Assembly: GCF_000699445.3 (NCBI RefSeq)
Contig: NC_067196.1
Coordinates: 31,020,616 to 31,084,615 of the forward strand
DNA length: 64,000 nt
Reading direction: 5' to 3'
From: Schistosoma haematobium
Lineage: Eukaryota; Platyhelminthes; Trematoda; Strigeidida; Schistosomatidae
Made by a program: the position numbers and the translations under genes. The notes below the pieces were generated by a model that saw only the letters and a program-made list of their open reading frames with translations, had not been told where the DNA came from and made no database searches. Positions 12,246 to 41,060 of the stretch are shown here, in pieces (positions within the stretch are counted from its first letter, which is position 1; each line of letters begins with the position of its first letter).

Positions 12246-13047
12246 AAATTTTGGGCGAGACTCTAATTTACGGACGAGCCAATCAGAAGGGTTTGAGGGG
12301 TTTCAAGGTCACGGCGCAAACTTCAGTGCTAAATGCTAACGTACGATCGATTCACAGGAAATTTCGTGCAAAACGTGATATTTGGGTGACTGAAACGGAG
12401 AGACTATAATTTGTGGACAAATCAATCAGGTATAAGATAACAGATCTCGGATTTTGGCGCAATAGCCTTTCATCCATTTGGCTAAATAGAATTCTGGCAT
12501 TATAGCTGATGTCAGTTCATGATGAAAACCCCATATATAATTCCTAACTGAGGCAAATTATGACAATTATCGCGAACTGGATAATAAAAGCACCAATAAC
12601 ACTGGCTGAAGCCAGGTATTACAATATATACAGATATTTAGAGAGCGTACAGATTCCTACATAGGCTTGCTTATGTGCAGCGTGTCGTCATCCACAAGTA
12701 GCATTTTGTGCACTCAACAACTGGAGTGCACATAAACAATATTGAAGCTATGTGGTCGAGGATGAAAGAGTTCTTGCTAACTTATCATGGCTCCAGAGGC
12801 CGACTATTTTGTAGCCGTATGGATGATTTCCTCTACTGCATGCATTACGATTTTAGAACCTCTGAACCTTCTTCTGACCTTGACAAGTTTTTGAACCACG
12901 TATAAGAATTGTATCCACTGTATTTCCTTGGTTTTGTATAAAATATTTCTACTCTATACTGACTGTTTGCTGATTGGCTAATATGTCTGAAGGTTGCTTA
13001 AGATTCGTTCAAGGTTCGTCCATAAACTAGAGTCTCGACAAATTTTG
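12246..13047. mobile_element. Merlin DNA transposon, deleted copy with target duplication
   Basis: The element itself is 12254-13039. Its ends are imperfect inverted repeats (GGCGAGACTCTAATTTACGG on the left; the right end reverse-complements to GTCGAGACTCTAGTTTATGG). It is flanked by the perfect 8-bp duplication AAATTTTG at 12246-12253 and 13040-13047, the size expected for Merlin. Inside, 12370-12545 carries a block also found at 55600-55760, so part of the interior is shared with a related non-autonomous element. Only remnants of the transposase remain. Confidence 0.9.
12560..12905 (+). pseudogene. Merlin transposase remnant
   Basis: Near 12560 the sequence reads TIIANWIIKAPITLAEA, matching IIVANWIIKSPVTLAAA in the other Merlin copy. 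After about 100 bp of unreadable sequence, a 65-codon frame (12708-12905) reads GVHINNIEAMWSRMKEFL, then YHGSRGRLFCSRMDDFLYCM. This is the C-terminal part of the IS1016/ISXO2-related DDE transposase, with the last catalytic Glu in NNIEAMWS. The middle segment that should carry the two catalytic Asp residues is missing, so the copy could move only with enzyme from elsewhere. Confidence 0.8.
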
Positions 13048-13939
13048 TTTAAGCACGGCTTCTTATTTTCCAGAGGAATGTCACGGACCAACAGTTTGAT
13101 GCTGATTTATTATGCAAAATACCTCTTTAAATGGTGTTTAGAACGCTGAATTGGCTTCACTTCCTACCAAGTAATTTTATTACAAGCAAACTAGACAATT
13201 CGCCAAATGCGAGGTCTGCTCAAGACCCTATAAAATCTACAAAAATGGGCTCAACTAGCTTCGACAAAAACGGGCTACAGCCATCTATTTATCAGAATAC
13301 TGATTTTAGCAATTTATAACTACACATAATCCCGTAGTTTCAGCTTCTTTCTGAACTACCTTCATTTATAGAGTTCTTTATCCACTCATATCTTCTTTGC
13401 ACTTATTTTCTTTAACATATTAGAATGCTCTTGCCTAATAAGTACCTCAAAAAGAGAATTAGACTGAGTAGTCAGACCTTAACTATTCCTCCATGAACAA
13501 TGTCTGTTCTGCCTCCCTTCCTTTTTCTTATTATACCCTGTTTCAGCCCCCTTGAGATGTGCCACCGAAAACAGATATGGAACGGGTGACTTCGTCCTGC
13601 ATCATCGCCAAAGCCTCAGATATTCCAGAGGGATATCAGATTGCGGTTTCTAGAAGCCCCCAACTCCACATGGGTCTATTCTCGACCATCAGCTGCATGT
13701 CGCGACGCAACCTTCATTAAGCGCGCCAACTGTGATATTGGAAATACTATTCTTACTAAAACCGTCTACAATCATATCTTTTAAAATATCAACCCAGCTG
13801 AGTAATTTACTACAGTGAAAATCGTATATTTTGTAACAGTTTGATCTTGTCTGTTAACTGGCATGCCTCGTGTAATAAACTGTTGTTTGAGAATAAATCA
13901 TTATTATTATATCATTAGTTTGCTGAAATCATTCATTCT
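13048..13939. other. no recognisable gene
   Basis: Mixed-composition sequence with no credible frame. 13540-13740 is GC-richer and resembles repeat debris. The stretch GAATAAATCATTATTATTAT at 13891-13910 could be the tail of a lost retroelement. Confidence 0.4.
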
Positions 13940-14187
13940 GTAGGTAATTTATGTGAAAGTCACATCATTGTCTACACTGACTCGCCCTGTCATAATAATC
14001 AGCAGTATGATGTTTAGTGCTTCTGAAGAACACATTTGGGATAAGTAGAGAGTAATTTATTCGATACAAAATGCAATAGGTTGTGTAGATAGTGAGCACG
14101 CCTGCATGAGTGCGGCATGCCACTTTGATTAATTAATCCCACTCTCACCACTGCTGCCCATCTCTCTGTGCTGAGTGTTACATACCA
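13940..14187 (-). mobile_element. LTR-like sequence, copy 2
   Basis: Read on the minus strand it starts TGTAACACTCAGCACAGAG, contains an AATAAA-type signal in GTATCGAATAAATTACTC, and ends CATAAATTACCTACA, so it has the TG..CA form of a gypsy-type LTR of about 250 bp. Related sequence at 8250-8500 and shared sequence beyond the LTR start suggest a 3' LTR with some internal region still attached. No target duplication was found. Confidence 0.45.
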
Positions 14188-14521
14188 ATTTTCCAAGTTG
14201 TTTCATTTTCGGCTTAGAGTATCGTGTGGATGAACAGATACAACTACAAACACAAGTTGTTTTCTGTGCTGTCATTATCTGCATCAGATCAGCTTGAACA
14301 TTGCGGCTAATGGCTAACAAGAGATTCAGGAAATATGACTTGACTATTTCTAGGTGAGTAAGGCCTACATTTAAGTTTCCTGTTTTGTCCGATGCTGGAT
14401 TTATAGATTGGACACATTCTGCCAAAACAGCGGCCCATGCCTTCGTCGCGACGCACTTCGACGACCGCTCGAGATGGCATGCGGAGGACCCCTCAAAGTC
14501 CTGCAATGTGAACCCTAGCAC
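14188..14521 (-). pseudogene. possible 3' internal region of the LTR element
   Basis: A minus-strand frame spans 14129-14521, overlapping the LTR start. The frame has no motif that I can name. The part near 14210-14260 (STRYSKPKMKQLGKL) is basic and Ser/Lys-rich, as the C-terminal ends of gypsy Pol proteins often are. Homology with 8500-8560 beyond the LTR border is the main reason to link it to the element. It could equally be unrelated sequence. Confidence 0.25.
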
Positions 14522-15074
14522 TATACCATCGATGAGAACGGAACTAACGATAACATTAGTAGGGATTTTTTCATAGCGGCTTGTTTAGAAGAAAACCGTA
14601 ATAATGTCGAAAGATACAACTCTCACGATTACGATATCTCACTCGATAATCGACAATCGCGACGATACTTCAGTGTTATCTGACAAACGACTTAAAACAA
14701 CGCGTTCTGGAAGAAGACTAAGGTTTCTAAAACACCTGAACGATTGCTTCACATAAGACGCTACGTAACACTTTCTTACGTTGCGTTGAAAAAATTTTTT
14801 AATATGTTCATGTATATTTAAATTTTTATCCCAAAAATAAGATATTTTTTGTTAATAATGCGCTTATAGGTGTATATTTTCTTTCCCACAAAAATTCATT
14901 CTACGAAAATAGTTTCCCCACGGCCCTGTATATTAAATAATGACGACCAGACACTTATGAACATGGAAAGCTATTAAAAAAGTGTTTGCTAACGAAAAAT
15001 TCGTTGAGTTTAACCTTCTGACTGGCCACGTCTTAGGGTCATCACCTACCCACTAGAGAGAGAGAGAGTGATCT
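14522..15074. other. no recognisable gene
   Basis: No credible frame, no recognised repeat. A short (GA)n run sits at 15055-15068, just before the SR2-like leader fragment. Confidence 0.4.
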
Positions 15075-15345
15075 GTAGAGGTAAATAAATCCCCGAAATC
15101 AATTGGTCTCCACGTTTTCGACGTTTGATGCCCACCGCATCAGTTTTAATGGACTCACCTAGCTGGAAGCTCTTGGTCACGTATCCGCACCAGATCACGA
15201 GTTGGAAGCCGTGCTTTACATCTACAGTCGCTAGTGAGTTTAGGTTGATAACTTCTCGATATATCGATATTCTATCAAATAAATCTTCGAACCTCTTCGC
15301 TTCTGATTTGAATGCGTTGGCACACTTCGATTATAAAGGTGATGC
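15075..15345 (+). repeat. 5' leader fragment of an SR2-like element, copy 2
   Basis: This stretch is nearly identical to 4275-4525 (shared GTTTTAATGGACTCACCTAG and ATCCGCACCAGATCACGAG). It is again not followed by coding sequence, so the leader fragment exists as a free-standing repeat at least twice. Confidence 0.6.
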
Positions 15346-15403
15346 TGGTTGAGGCGTTGTCAGAATCCAAATATTTGCGGTATCTTTAAATCCAATAATT
15401 ATT

Positions 15404-15640
15404 TTAGAGACCACCATGCACGTACATAAGTAGAAAATGACGGTAATCAAATGTATTCAAATTGATGTGCCAACTAAGAATTCCTGAAACTGTGCAATTT
15501 AAGGCAAGAAGAACTGGATGAGCACAGCAGGATTTATTGTTTTCGGGGTTCTTAACAACCGTACAGTCAAGTGCAAAAGCAACTTCAGCTAGTAAAAATG
15601 CCACAAATATACAGGAGGACCACCGGATATATGGTAGCAA
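15404..15640 (-). CDS. short frame with a signal-peptide-like start, unassigned
   Basis: The 78-codon minus-strand frame begins MLPYIRWSSCIFVAFLLAEV and runs into AFALDCTVVKN. That is a textbook secretory signal peptide (short polar start, hydrophobic core, small residues at A-F-A before a likely cut). Several cysteines and two N-x-T/S sites follow. Schistosomes have many small secreted proteins encoded by tiny exons, so this could be a first exon or a small secreted peptide. It may also be chance: no homologue is recognised, the region is repeat-rich, and no companion exon was found. Promoter and splice signals were not identifiable. Confidence 0.2.
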   Translation of the reverse strand: MLPYIRWSSCIFVAFLLAEVAFALDCTVVKNPENNKSCCAHPVLLALNCTVSGILSWHINLNTFDYRHFLLMYVHGGL

Positions 15641-15714
15641 ATAGAGCTTATCGTGTTAAAAAACATTGTTTTCCATAAGACAATCTATTTAGGTGTGGGA
15701 TATGTTCTTGCTAA

Positions 15715-16290
15715 TGACACTTTTGGTCTTATGTTGATAGTCATTGCAATATTGTCACCTTTAAATTCAAGTTGAATAAAACCAGGTTTTCTGGGGCTAT
15801 TATTCTTGTGTTTTCTGTATTTATCAATCAATTTTGTGGGTATTCAACGTTCGTTAAACACTTTTCAATATTGATTAGTTTCTCTTCTAGTGTATCTGTA
15901 GTTAGTATTCTCCCTACATGGTGAGATAGTACTTGAAACAGTGCATTTTTGTTAGTGAATGGACAGAACCTATTGAAATTCAGATGGATTTCATTCCGTG
16001 TATTTTTCTATAAAGCGAACGTTGGACTGTACCATCTTTCCTCAGTTTTACTGTTACATTAAGGAGTGGAACTTGTTTTCATTCTCATGTTTCATAGTAA
16101 AGTGAATTCTTTATAATATTCATTGACAATCTATCTAAATAGTCCTCAAATCGAGCAATAGCCAGCTCAGTCATACACCGAACGAATTTTGGAATCCCAG
16201 ATTTTGCTATTACGATTGTTGTTAAAGCAGAAAATTTGTATATCGTCCCCTGACCGTTGTTCTTAGTTGGGTCTAACATGTGGAGACTAA
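15715..16290 (-). pseudogene. Penelope-like element reverse transcriptase, C-terminal remnant of a second family
   Basis: On the minus strand, with frame breaks, the text reads KQVPLLNVTVKLRKDGTVQRS then LYRK, and later CLTNVEYPQKLIDKYRKHK. This parallels the block after the catalytic motif in the PLE at 33861-35249 (LAFLDCLVERRHNNKKLKIN, then VYRKSTHSERYLDF, then NYPERFLKKIIK) but is far from identical, so it belongs to another family. Upstream text near 16100-16260 (RFEDYLDRLSMNIIKNSLYY) fits the preceding thumb region. Ends are not defined. Confidence 0.55.
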
Positions 16291-17818
16291 TACATTTCCA
16301 CTTGACTCCAACAGACGAAATCTCGTCGACTGATTATTTTAACGGCCCAATTTTCCTACTGATACTGTGGATTACTGAAGAATATTCAGAAGCTAGATCA
16401 CAAGTTGTCAGGGTACCTATTTAGGAATTAATCAAATCCGTAAGCACTGAAAATTTAAGCACTCTGGGAAGCAAAAGAGTGAATGAGAGTAAAAATTAAA
16501 AATGTCCATACGTATTTTATGTGTGTTGATCAATTGTAGGTAAGCTGTTGATTGTCTGGAGTGATAAAATGAAGATTGAGGTGCAGATAGGCTAAATTAG
16601 GCTATCATATAATGTTACACAATGGATTAATTTTCTAAATTACAGTAGGTACGCAGTAAAAAACTCAGCGGACTTACTGTAAATATTAAAGCAGATAAAA
16701 GTAAAGTAACTCAACAGCAAAGAAAAAAGAGACTGACGATGTAAAAATAATGAACAAAAACGCTTGTTTGCTTGTAGTTGAGGAAAAATTATGATAAAGT
16801 CGATAAGGTCAGTCTGCTAACGAGTAGTAAACTAATGATTGCTAACCTCGAATTCCAATTCACATTGCCTCGTTCAGTTACTAAATTAGGTAAGACAGTG
16901 TAACAGCTAATCCAAACGTTTGTTAGACTACAATGAAAGGGAACCAGAGTGCGTTGACCCTAGTTGAATTTCATCATTTAGTTGGGGAAAGTAACATGTC
17001 TACACACAGTGGGAAGGCATGTGGCTTCGAACTCTTATTCTGACGGACTCATTTTAACAATAGTTCACCGACCGAGTTTTACGTTTAGCCGCTTATCTTT
17101 GGGTCCTAGAAGATTGTTATACCGAATATCTTAGAGAGAAGAACTGCTTCATGTGGTGTGTCTGGAGACGCTGTCACAATATTTTTTTTCGGAGATTTAA
17201 ACTAGTATTGTGGCCGGGTAAGTATCCTCATCGGACAGTCATAAAGTTATTGTTAACATTAACGAGGGAAAAATTGGGGGTAATGAATTTTCAGCAAAGT
17301 TACGTAAACTGGCACTTTTTTAACAGTAGTAACGGTTATATTCAGGCACCATGTGCTGTAGAAGAGCTAAACCGTCTGCTTCTAATCAAGATTTGAAGCT
17401 TGTCTTGGTCTGAGTCTTGTGTCACTGCTAATTGTTGTCTATTACTCTCCCCACTAAGGTTAAATGCAGTGTCTGTCAACTTTTGTTCTTCTCTAGCTGT
17501 CTTCACTTAAGCTACCCTGAATACTGTCCTAGTACACAAGACCCTGTCGGCTAGACGCTAATCGCCACATGAGCCGTCATTAAACACTAGCTTTGTGACC
17601 TCGCATGTAATGTCATGCACGATAATGGGTTTTGTTAAAATAAGGCGCCCCATTTAAAATCGTCGCACTGGAGTTGTTCTATCTGTTTACTTAACTTCAT
17701 CTCATCCCCAATAAAGGTCCTGGGTAAGCACATTGGTCTTAATTTATCCTCCGCATCTGATCAAGATCCACAGGATTTTTCTTAAAATTTGTGTACTGTA
17801 TATAAATTACAATATATT
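16291..17818. other. no recognisable gene
   Basis: No convincing frame; the longest (81 codons at 17151-17396) has no features. GTGGCTTCGAACTC at 17020-17033 resembles a Pol III B box but has no matching A box, so I do not call a SINE. Confidence 0.4.
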
Positions 17819-18337
17819 CCCATCTCCCTATTTTGAGAAAAAGTTTGTCCTTTTTGGGTAAATTTTGCGGAAATCACTGTGGAAAACTTCGGGGATATCT
17901 CGGGAAAATGGCAGAAAACCTCCGAAATGTTTGGTTTTTCCCCAACATTTCCCTAGAATCCTATATAGGATATCACACTTTGGAGTTTCCCCAAACCTTG
18001 GGGGAAACTACCATATTTCTTACGACTCTGGGGGAAAACCCCGAAGTTCTCCAAGATAGTGAGATTGGGATATGAAGGCAACCTACCTAACAGAGATGTG
18101 GGAAATGTAGGGGAATTAGACGTTTATGCCGGATATCCTCCAAGTTTCCGAAATGTTTAAAGTTCTAGACGTTTTAAACCTAAATCTCCCCCCTGAAAAT
18201 TTCACACTCTTCCTCAAAATCTCCAAAACGTCTAATCTCCACTACACAACTTACTAGGTCTACTTTTCACCAAAGTTTCTCCTCGGTAGTATCCCTCATC
18301 CCTCCAAAGCGCATTTCCCCCCGGAACCTCATCTGAG

Positions 18338-19136
18338 AAATATTCGGTGAAACTCTACTTTATGGACGACCTTTGAACGAATTTTTAAGTGACCTTGAGG
18401 ACATTAGCCAATCAGAAGAGAGTTAGTATGAAGTGAAAATATATAATAAAAAAGTAATGAATTACAATGGATATTCTTCTTTTACATTATTTAAGAACTT
18501 GTTGAGGTTTGATATTGGTTCAGAAGTTTTGAAATCATAGTGCATGCGGTATAAGAACTCGTCCATATGACTCCATAATAATGGTCCTCTGGAGCCGTGG
18601 TAGGGTCTTAAAAAATACTTCAGCCTAGACCACATGCCCTCAATGTTGTTTGTATGGACCCCCCGTCGTTGGATCAAAGAAATGACGTTTGTGCACCACC
18701 ACATGATGCACAAAACCAAGTCTCGAGAGGCATCTATACGCTTTCCAATCATCGGTATAGCCGCAGCTAATGTTACTGGAGACTTTATGATCCAATTCGC
18801 AACGATTATCATGGTTTGTCTTAGCCTTAGCCGTGACCGGGCAAAAAAAGTGCCAGTTCGAGCAGATTTTTTTCTACAACATATAGTACAACGAAATACA
18901 ATGTCGTCGCGACAGTCTGCACACCGTGCTGCGGTCATTTAATTGCCGCAGTCACAGACACAGGAACTTCTTAATAGTCGCATCTGCTGTAGTCTCTCAA
19001 CAATCACCTATTCTCTAAAATCTGCTGTAAAACGATCGAATGTGAGCATCTCGCACTGAACTTAGCGCCGTGACCTTGAAATTCCCTAAACGCTTCTGAT
19101 TGGCTCGTCCATAAATTAGAGTCCTACCAAATATTC
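18338..19136. mobile_element. Merlin DNA transposon with perfect 8-bp target duplication
   Basis: The element is 18346-19128 (783 bp). Inverted ends read GGTGAAACTCTACTTTATGG on the left and, reverse-complemented, GGTAGGACTCTAATTTATGG on the right. The target duplication AAATATTC is perfect at 18338-18345 and 19129-19136. It landed inside the C/G-run fold-back element, so it is the younger of the two. It carries a shortened transposase frame on the minus strand. Confidence 0.93.
18462..18938 (-). pseudogene. Merlin transposase, internally deleted (158 codons)
   Basis: An open frame survives but lacks its middle. Residues 10-30 form a zinc-ribbon-like Cys cluster (CADC, then CTICC), followed by MIIVANWIIKSPVTLAAAIP and then directly by the C-terminal block GVHTNNIEGMWSRLKYFLRP, ending in HMDEFLYRMHYDFKTSEP. 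In full-length ISXO2/Merlin DDE transposases, two catalytic Asp residues lie between these parts; here that interval is reduced to about 30 unrelated residues, so only the final Glu (NNIEGMWS) is kept. Cut-and-paste activity is therefore not expected. The frame being open despite this suggests a fairly recent loss. Confidence 0.85.
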
Positions 19137-19289
19137 TACTTCTAAATTCCTTACTACCCAGTCTTCCAATTTCGGAGTTTCCGTTTCATTTCCCCAAAAT
19201 TTTCTATAGGGGCCTCCCTAAATTTCCCCCGAAATAGAGAGATTGGGTACAAAATCTAAGTAATCACAAGTTATGAAGTCAATTAGACT

Positions 19290-19905
19290 AAATTATCTTC
19301 CGTTTTGGGAAGAATACTCAAACATACCGAGACACACACTTGCACGATGTTTATTTGAAGATTGTATTTTACCAGAACGCCTTGGTACGGTCGAGGGTGG
19401 GGAGAGTCCACTTCCCCTCTCGAAATGCTCTCACATGGCCATGCGTATACAGCTACTGCCAGGGAAGTTCTACTCACTGCCTTCTCGCGGTAGAGGTGTT
19501 TACGAAATGGGGAGGACGAAAATCGAATGTCCGGCGCTTTAACCTGGTTGGTGGGCACGGAGAGTTCACCTAAGGGAGTTGGAAAACCCTGATTTCAAAC
19601 CAGTGGTGCACATGGACTCCAGGATCCTGAGGGAACAAATGGCGTATAAACTAGTTGTTGGTTATTGGCTACCATGAGACTGTATCTAACGTTGCTCCAT
19701 TGCCTTATGGATTAGACCTTTAGGTCAGAGGCTTGGGGTGTGCCCCCTAAGAAAACCACCTGCTGTGGTTTGGGCACCCGGGCAGTATCACAGCCTTCAC
19801 ACAAATAAATGGTAACTGCTACTGGTATCATTGTTATTTTGCGGCGCATGTGTATTTAGTGCCCTCTTGTACCAATGTCTGTGTTCTAATAAAAAAATAA
19901 AGAGA
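19290..19905 (+). repeat. GC-richer dispersed element with A-rich tail
   Basis: Base composition is clearly higher in G+C than on either side, and the segment ends in an A-rich tail (CTAATAAAAAAATAAAGAGA near 19887-19906). It has the look of an untranslated region of a schistosome retroelement (GTTTGGGCACCCGGGCAGTA, then CACACAAATAAATGG). Several overlapping short frames exist but none has recognisable protein features. 19906-20384 shows nothing else. Confidence 0.45.
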
Positions 19906-20384
19906 AATTTTAAATTACGCTTTCTACAGAATTCTGCAGCAAAGTTTACCGGTATATAAATATGGTTACGTGGGTAATAAGAATAGTTTGAATGTTATGT
20001 ATAATATGAATAATATTACATACTGTAATGTACTGGCAAACTAGCAACATCAATACCACTAGACTGTCGAGAAGATATTACGAAAAATCTGAGCGTTGAA
20101 ATAAAAAAATATGCACAACAGTCAAAACATAAACAACAAAGTATAAACTTGCTTTCATACTCGTTTTATGTTCCCTTCATCTAGTCTATCCCTGTAGTTA
20201 TGGAAAAAAGCTTGTCCCAGAGTCTAAAATATTCTTTAGGTCTACTGTTATTACGTTGACCAGTAGTTACTGTAAACATGACATACCTTGAATCACTAAA
20301 TAAAAGCTATAGTTTCTTATATCCAACTAGGTAGTCACTGCACGGCGCGCATTACTGACTAGTGTCTGAGACGAATGGAAGAAA

Positions 20385-20800
20385 GTTAGGGGCCGCTAAA
20401 CCAAAACGTGGTATCAGTCCACAAAGTCACCAACTTCTGGTCTGAGCCATGTTGGTAGATGCAGACCACTTGGTTGGTGTCCGCGTGACTATCGTAACCA
20501 ATGGTTGGAGACTCTTGGTGACATGGCTCAGAATCGATCACAATGGTGTAGGTGTATACACTGTCTTCCCTTAAACCGTGAGATTAGAATCACTTTATAC
20601 CCTTCTTTCTACGTACTAATTCTTACTTCCTGTACCGCATTCTTATACTCAATTTTTTTTATGTACTACTATTACTAAAGTAACTGCGTTTATGAATTTG
20701 GTGGTCATCTTGTGCTAATGAGGTTTAGCAACTTGGATCGATGCATATATGTGCCTGGTCCTACGTTGTGGATGACTGAGTTGCTACTCGACGTGTAATC
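20385..20800 (+). mobile_element. RTE-like non-LTR element, 3' end (5'-truncated)
   Basis: The frame reads LGAAKPKRGISPQSHQLLV, a decayed version of RGGQTKTWHQSMKSL, then HVGRCRPLG and NQWLETLGDMAQNRSQWCRC, followed by a 3' UTR related to that at 2160-2290. It is a separate, diverged copy of the same family as the fragment at 1858. Confidence 0.65.
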
Positions 20801-21568
20801 CTCACTGCAAGTTGAGGCTTTATTATGTAAGATATATATCTCAGATGTCTTCTGCCATAAATGAACGTTGTTTGAATTTTTTCATCATCCACAGTGTCAC
20901 GATAAATGCTGCTTATCTTATCTTTTATTTATGACTCGTAAACCTGAGAGGAATAGTTGACTGAAAGAAGTCTTGTCTTGGTGTTATATTTTAACAACAT
21001 TCTCGTATTATAGCCTATTCCCATCCACTTAGTTATTATCTTGTTTTTGAACTACTCTTCTATTTCTTTTATTTCGTCACACACTGTCGCTTCATTTATG
21101 TGGTGGGTTCTTTATGTGCCCTAATTAAGTGATAATATAACGTTTTTTTTTGCTTATTAAAACTATACGAAATTGGGAATAAATTTTCTCTTCCGCCCAA
21201 ATTACCTTGATCTCTGGTTTGTTGATTTTGTTAAGTTCTCCAATGTTGAAAGTTTCACCGGGTTTGCCAGATTGGTAACCGCCACAACCTGTATGTCATG
21301 GATAATAGATAGTCTCAGGTGTAACCATTATATATATATCGCTAATTCATGTTATCGTTGTTTTTGGTGGTTTTTTTGTCGAGGTTGTTGACTATATCTA
21401 TGCTGTTTGTAACATGTGATTACTTTCAGTGATTCACCTTTCTCAGGTTATATTCCTGTTTTTTCAGGCGAATCTCAACAGCTCTGTATTTTTTAGTTAC
21501 TTGGATATTCGGAATTCCCTGCAAAAGTCCCAATTAATTTCACTTGGGATCATTTGATAGAACTGATT

Positions 21569-40204
<18,636 letters not shown>

Positions 40205-40854
40205 ATGATTGTTTAACAATCTTCGTTAATTAAAATTATTTCGTGTTATTTAAACCCAGATTTCAAAATATATACTTTCTAATCACTTAGTTCTGAGTTA
40301 TTTTTCAAAAAAAGTAATTTAACAATCTGATTCTGTTAATGTTGTTGGTTATCTTTTAACAATATGAATAACTAATAGCTTTGTAGAGTTTCACTCCATC
40401 TAATTCATTTGGTCCCTAGCTTGTAGCATGTATTCGAAGTTATTTCGGATAAAACAATATTATTGTTTTTCATATCGCAACTACTTAATTCATTCAAAAA
40501 CAGGATTTTCGTAAGTAAAATTATAGTAAACAAGAACAACCATACATTCGATACTTTATATGCAAATCCTTCATAAATTGTCTCAAACTTCATCGTTCCT
40601 TTATTGTTATTACAATTACTCTCTGTTCTCGTTCTCTTCAATTCGGTCTTCCTAACCTTCTGCTGCCAGGCATTCCACTTCTGATTTGTGTTATGTACTG
40701 TTTATGTCTGCCGACATAAGTAGCATACACCATAAGGTTACATGTCGGCCATTAAAATAGCATATTAGCGTTTATTCATTCTATTACACATATATATTAG
40801 TGATCTTCTGAAAGGATACCAACAAAATGGAAAAAGTGAGGCCCTAAAAATACT

Positions 40855-41060
40855 TGGTATTGGTTGTTTGAATCCATTGCACGGACCAGTGGCTAGTCGA
40901 ACTCGGTAGCTAAGGGAATAACGCGATGGCTTCTGAAGCGAACAGTACTGGGTTCAAGTCCCGGTATGAAAATCAACTCATCCATCTGACGAGTTCCAGA
41001 TAGGATGGAAGCTATGTCCTGGATTCCACTGCTAGCTACCATCCATCTCTGCTTCTAAGA
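40855..41060 (+). mobile_element. ribozyme-bearing SINE (Smα type), copy with good Pol III boxes
   Basis: Tail-to-head order is that of the schistosome Smα repeat: A box in CGGTAGCTAAGGG (40904-40916), B box CTGGGTTCAAGTCCCG (40948-40963), hammerhead region 40981-41033, and conserved end ATTCCACTGCTAGCTACCAT then CATCTCTGCTT. It lies about 650 bp after the TYMS stop. Such elements are transcribed by Pol III and moved by enzymes of other elements. Confidence 0.8.
40981..41033 (+). ncRNA. hammerhead ribozyme, degenerate
   Basis: CTGACGA is intact (40987-40993), but the stem II strands (GTTCC / AGGAT) pair poorly, and the second core block is GGAAG instead of GAAA. Cleavage is not expected. The 3' strand GTCCTGGATTCCACTGC is conserved. 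Confidence 0.6.

Larger units (their letters stand above)
17819..19247. mobile_element. C/G-run fold-back element interrupted by Merlin
   Basis: The two outer ends are loosely inverted: the left starts CCCATCTCCCTATTT and the right reverse-complements to CCCAATCTCTCTATTT. The body differs from the flanks: runs of C and G (TTTCCCCAAACCTTGGGGGA, then CTGGGGGAAAACCCCG), many short hairpins such as ATCCTATATAGGAT, and a recurring CCGAAATG / TTTCCGAAAT motif. It is split by the Merlin at 18346-19128; removing Merlin and one 8-bp duplication leaves about 640 bp. No coding potential and no clear target duplication of its own. It resembles a large MITE or fold-back element, but I do not recognise the family. 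Confidence 0.5.

Noticed and set aside
19273..19573. Overlapping frames on both strands in the GC-richer element
   Set aside because: They arise from higher G+C content; no frame has protein character and they exclude one another.
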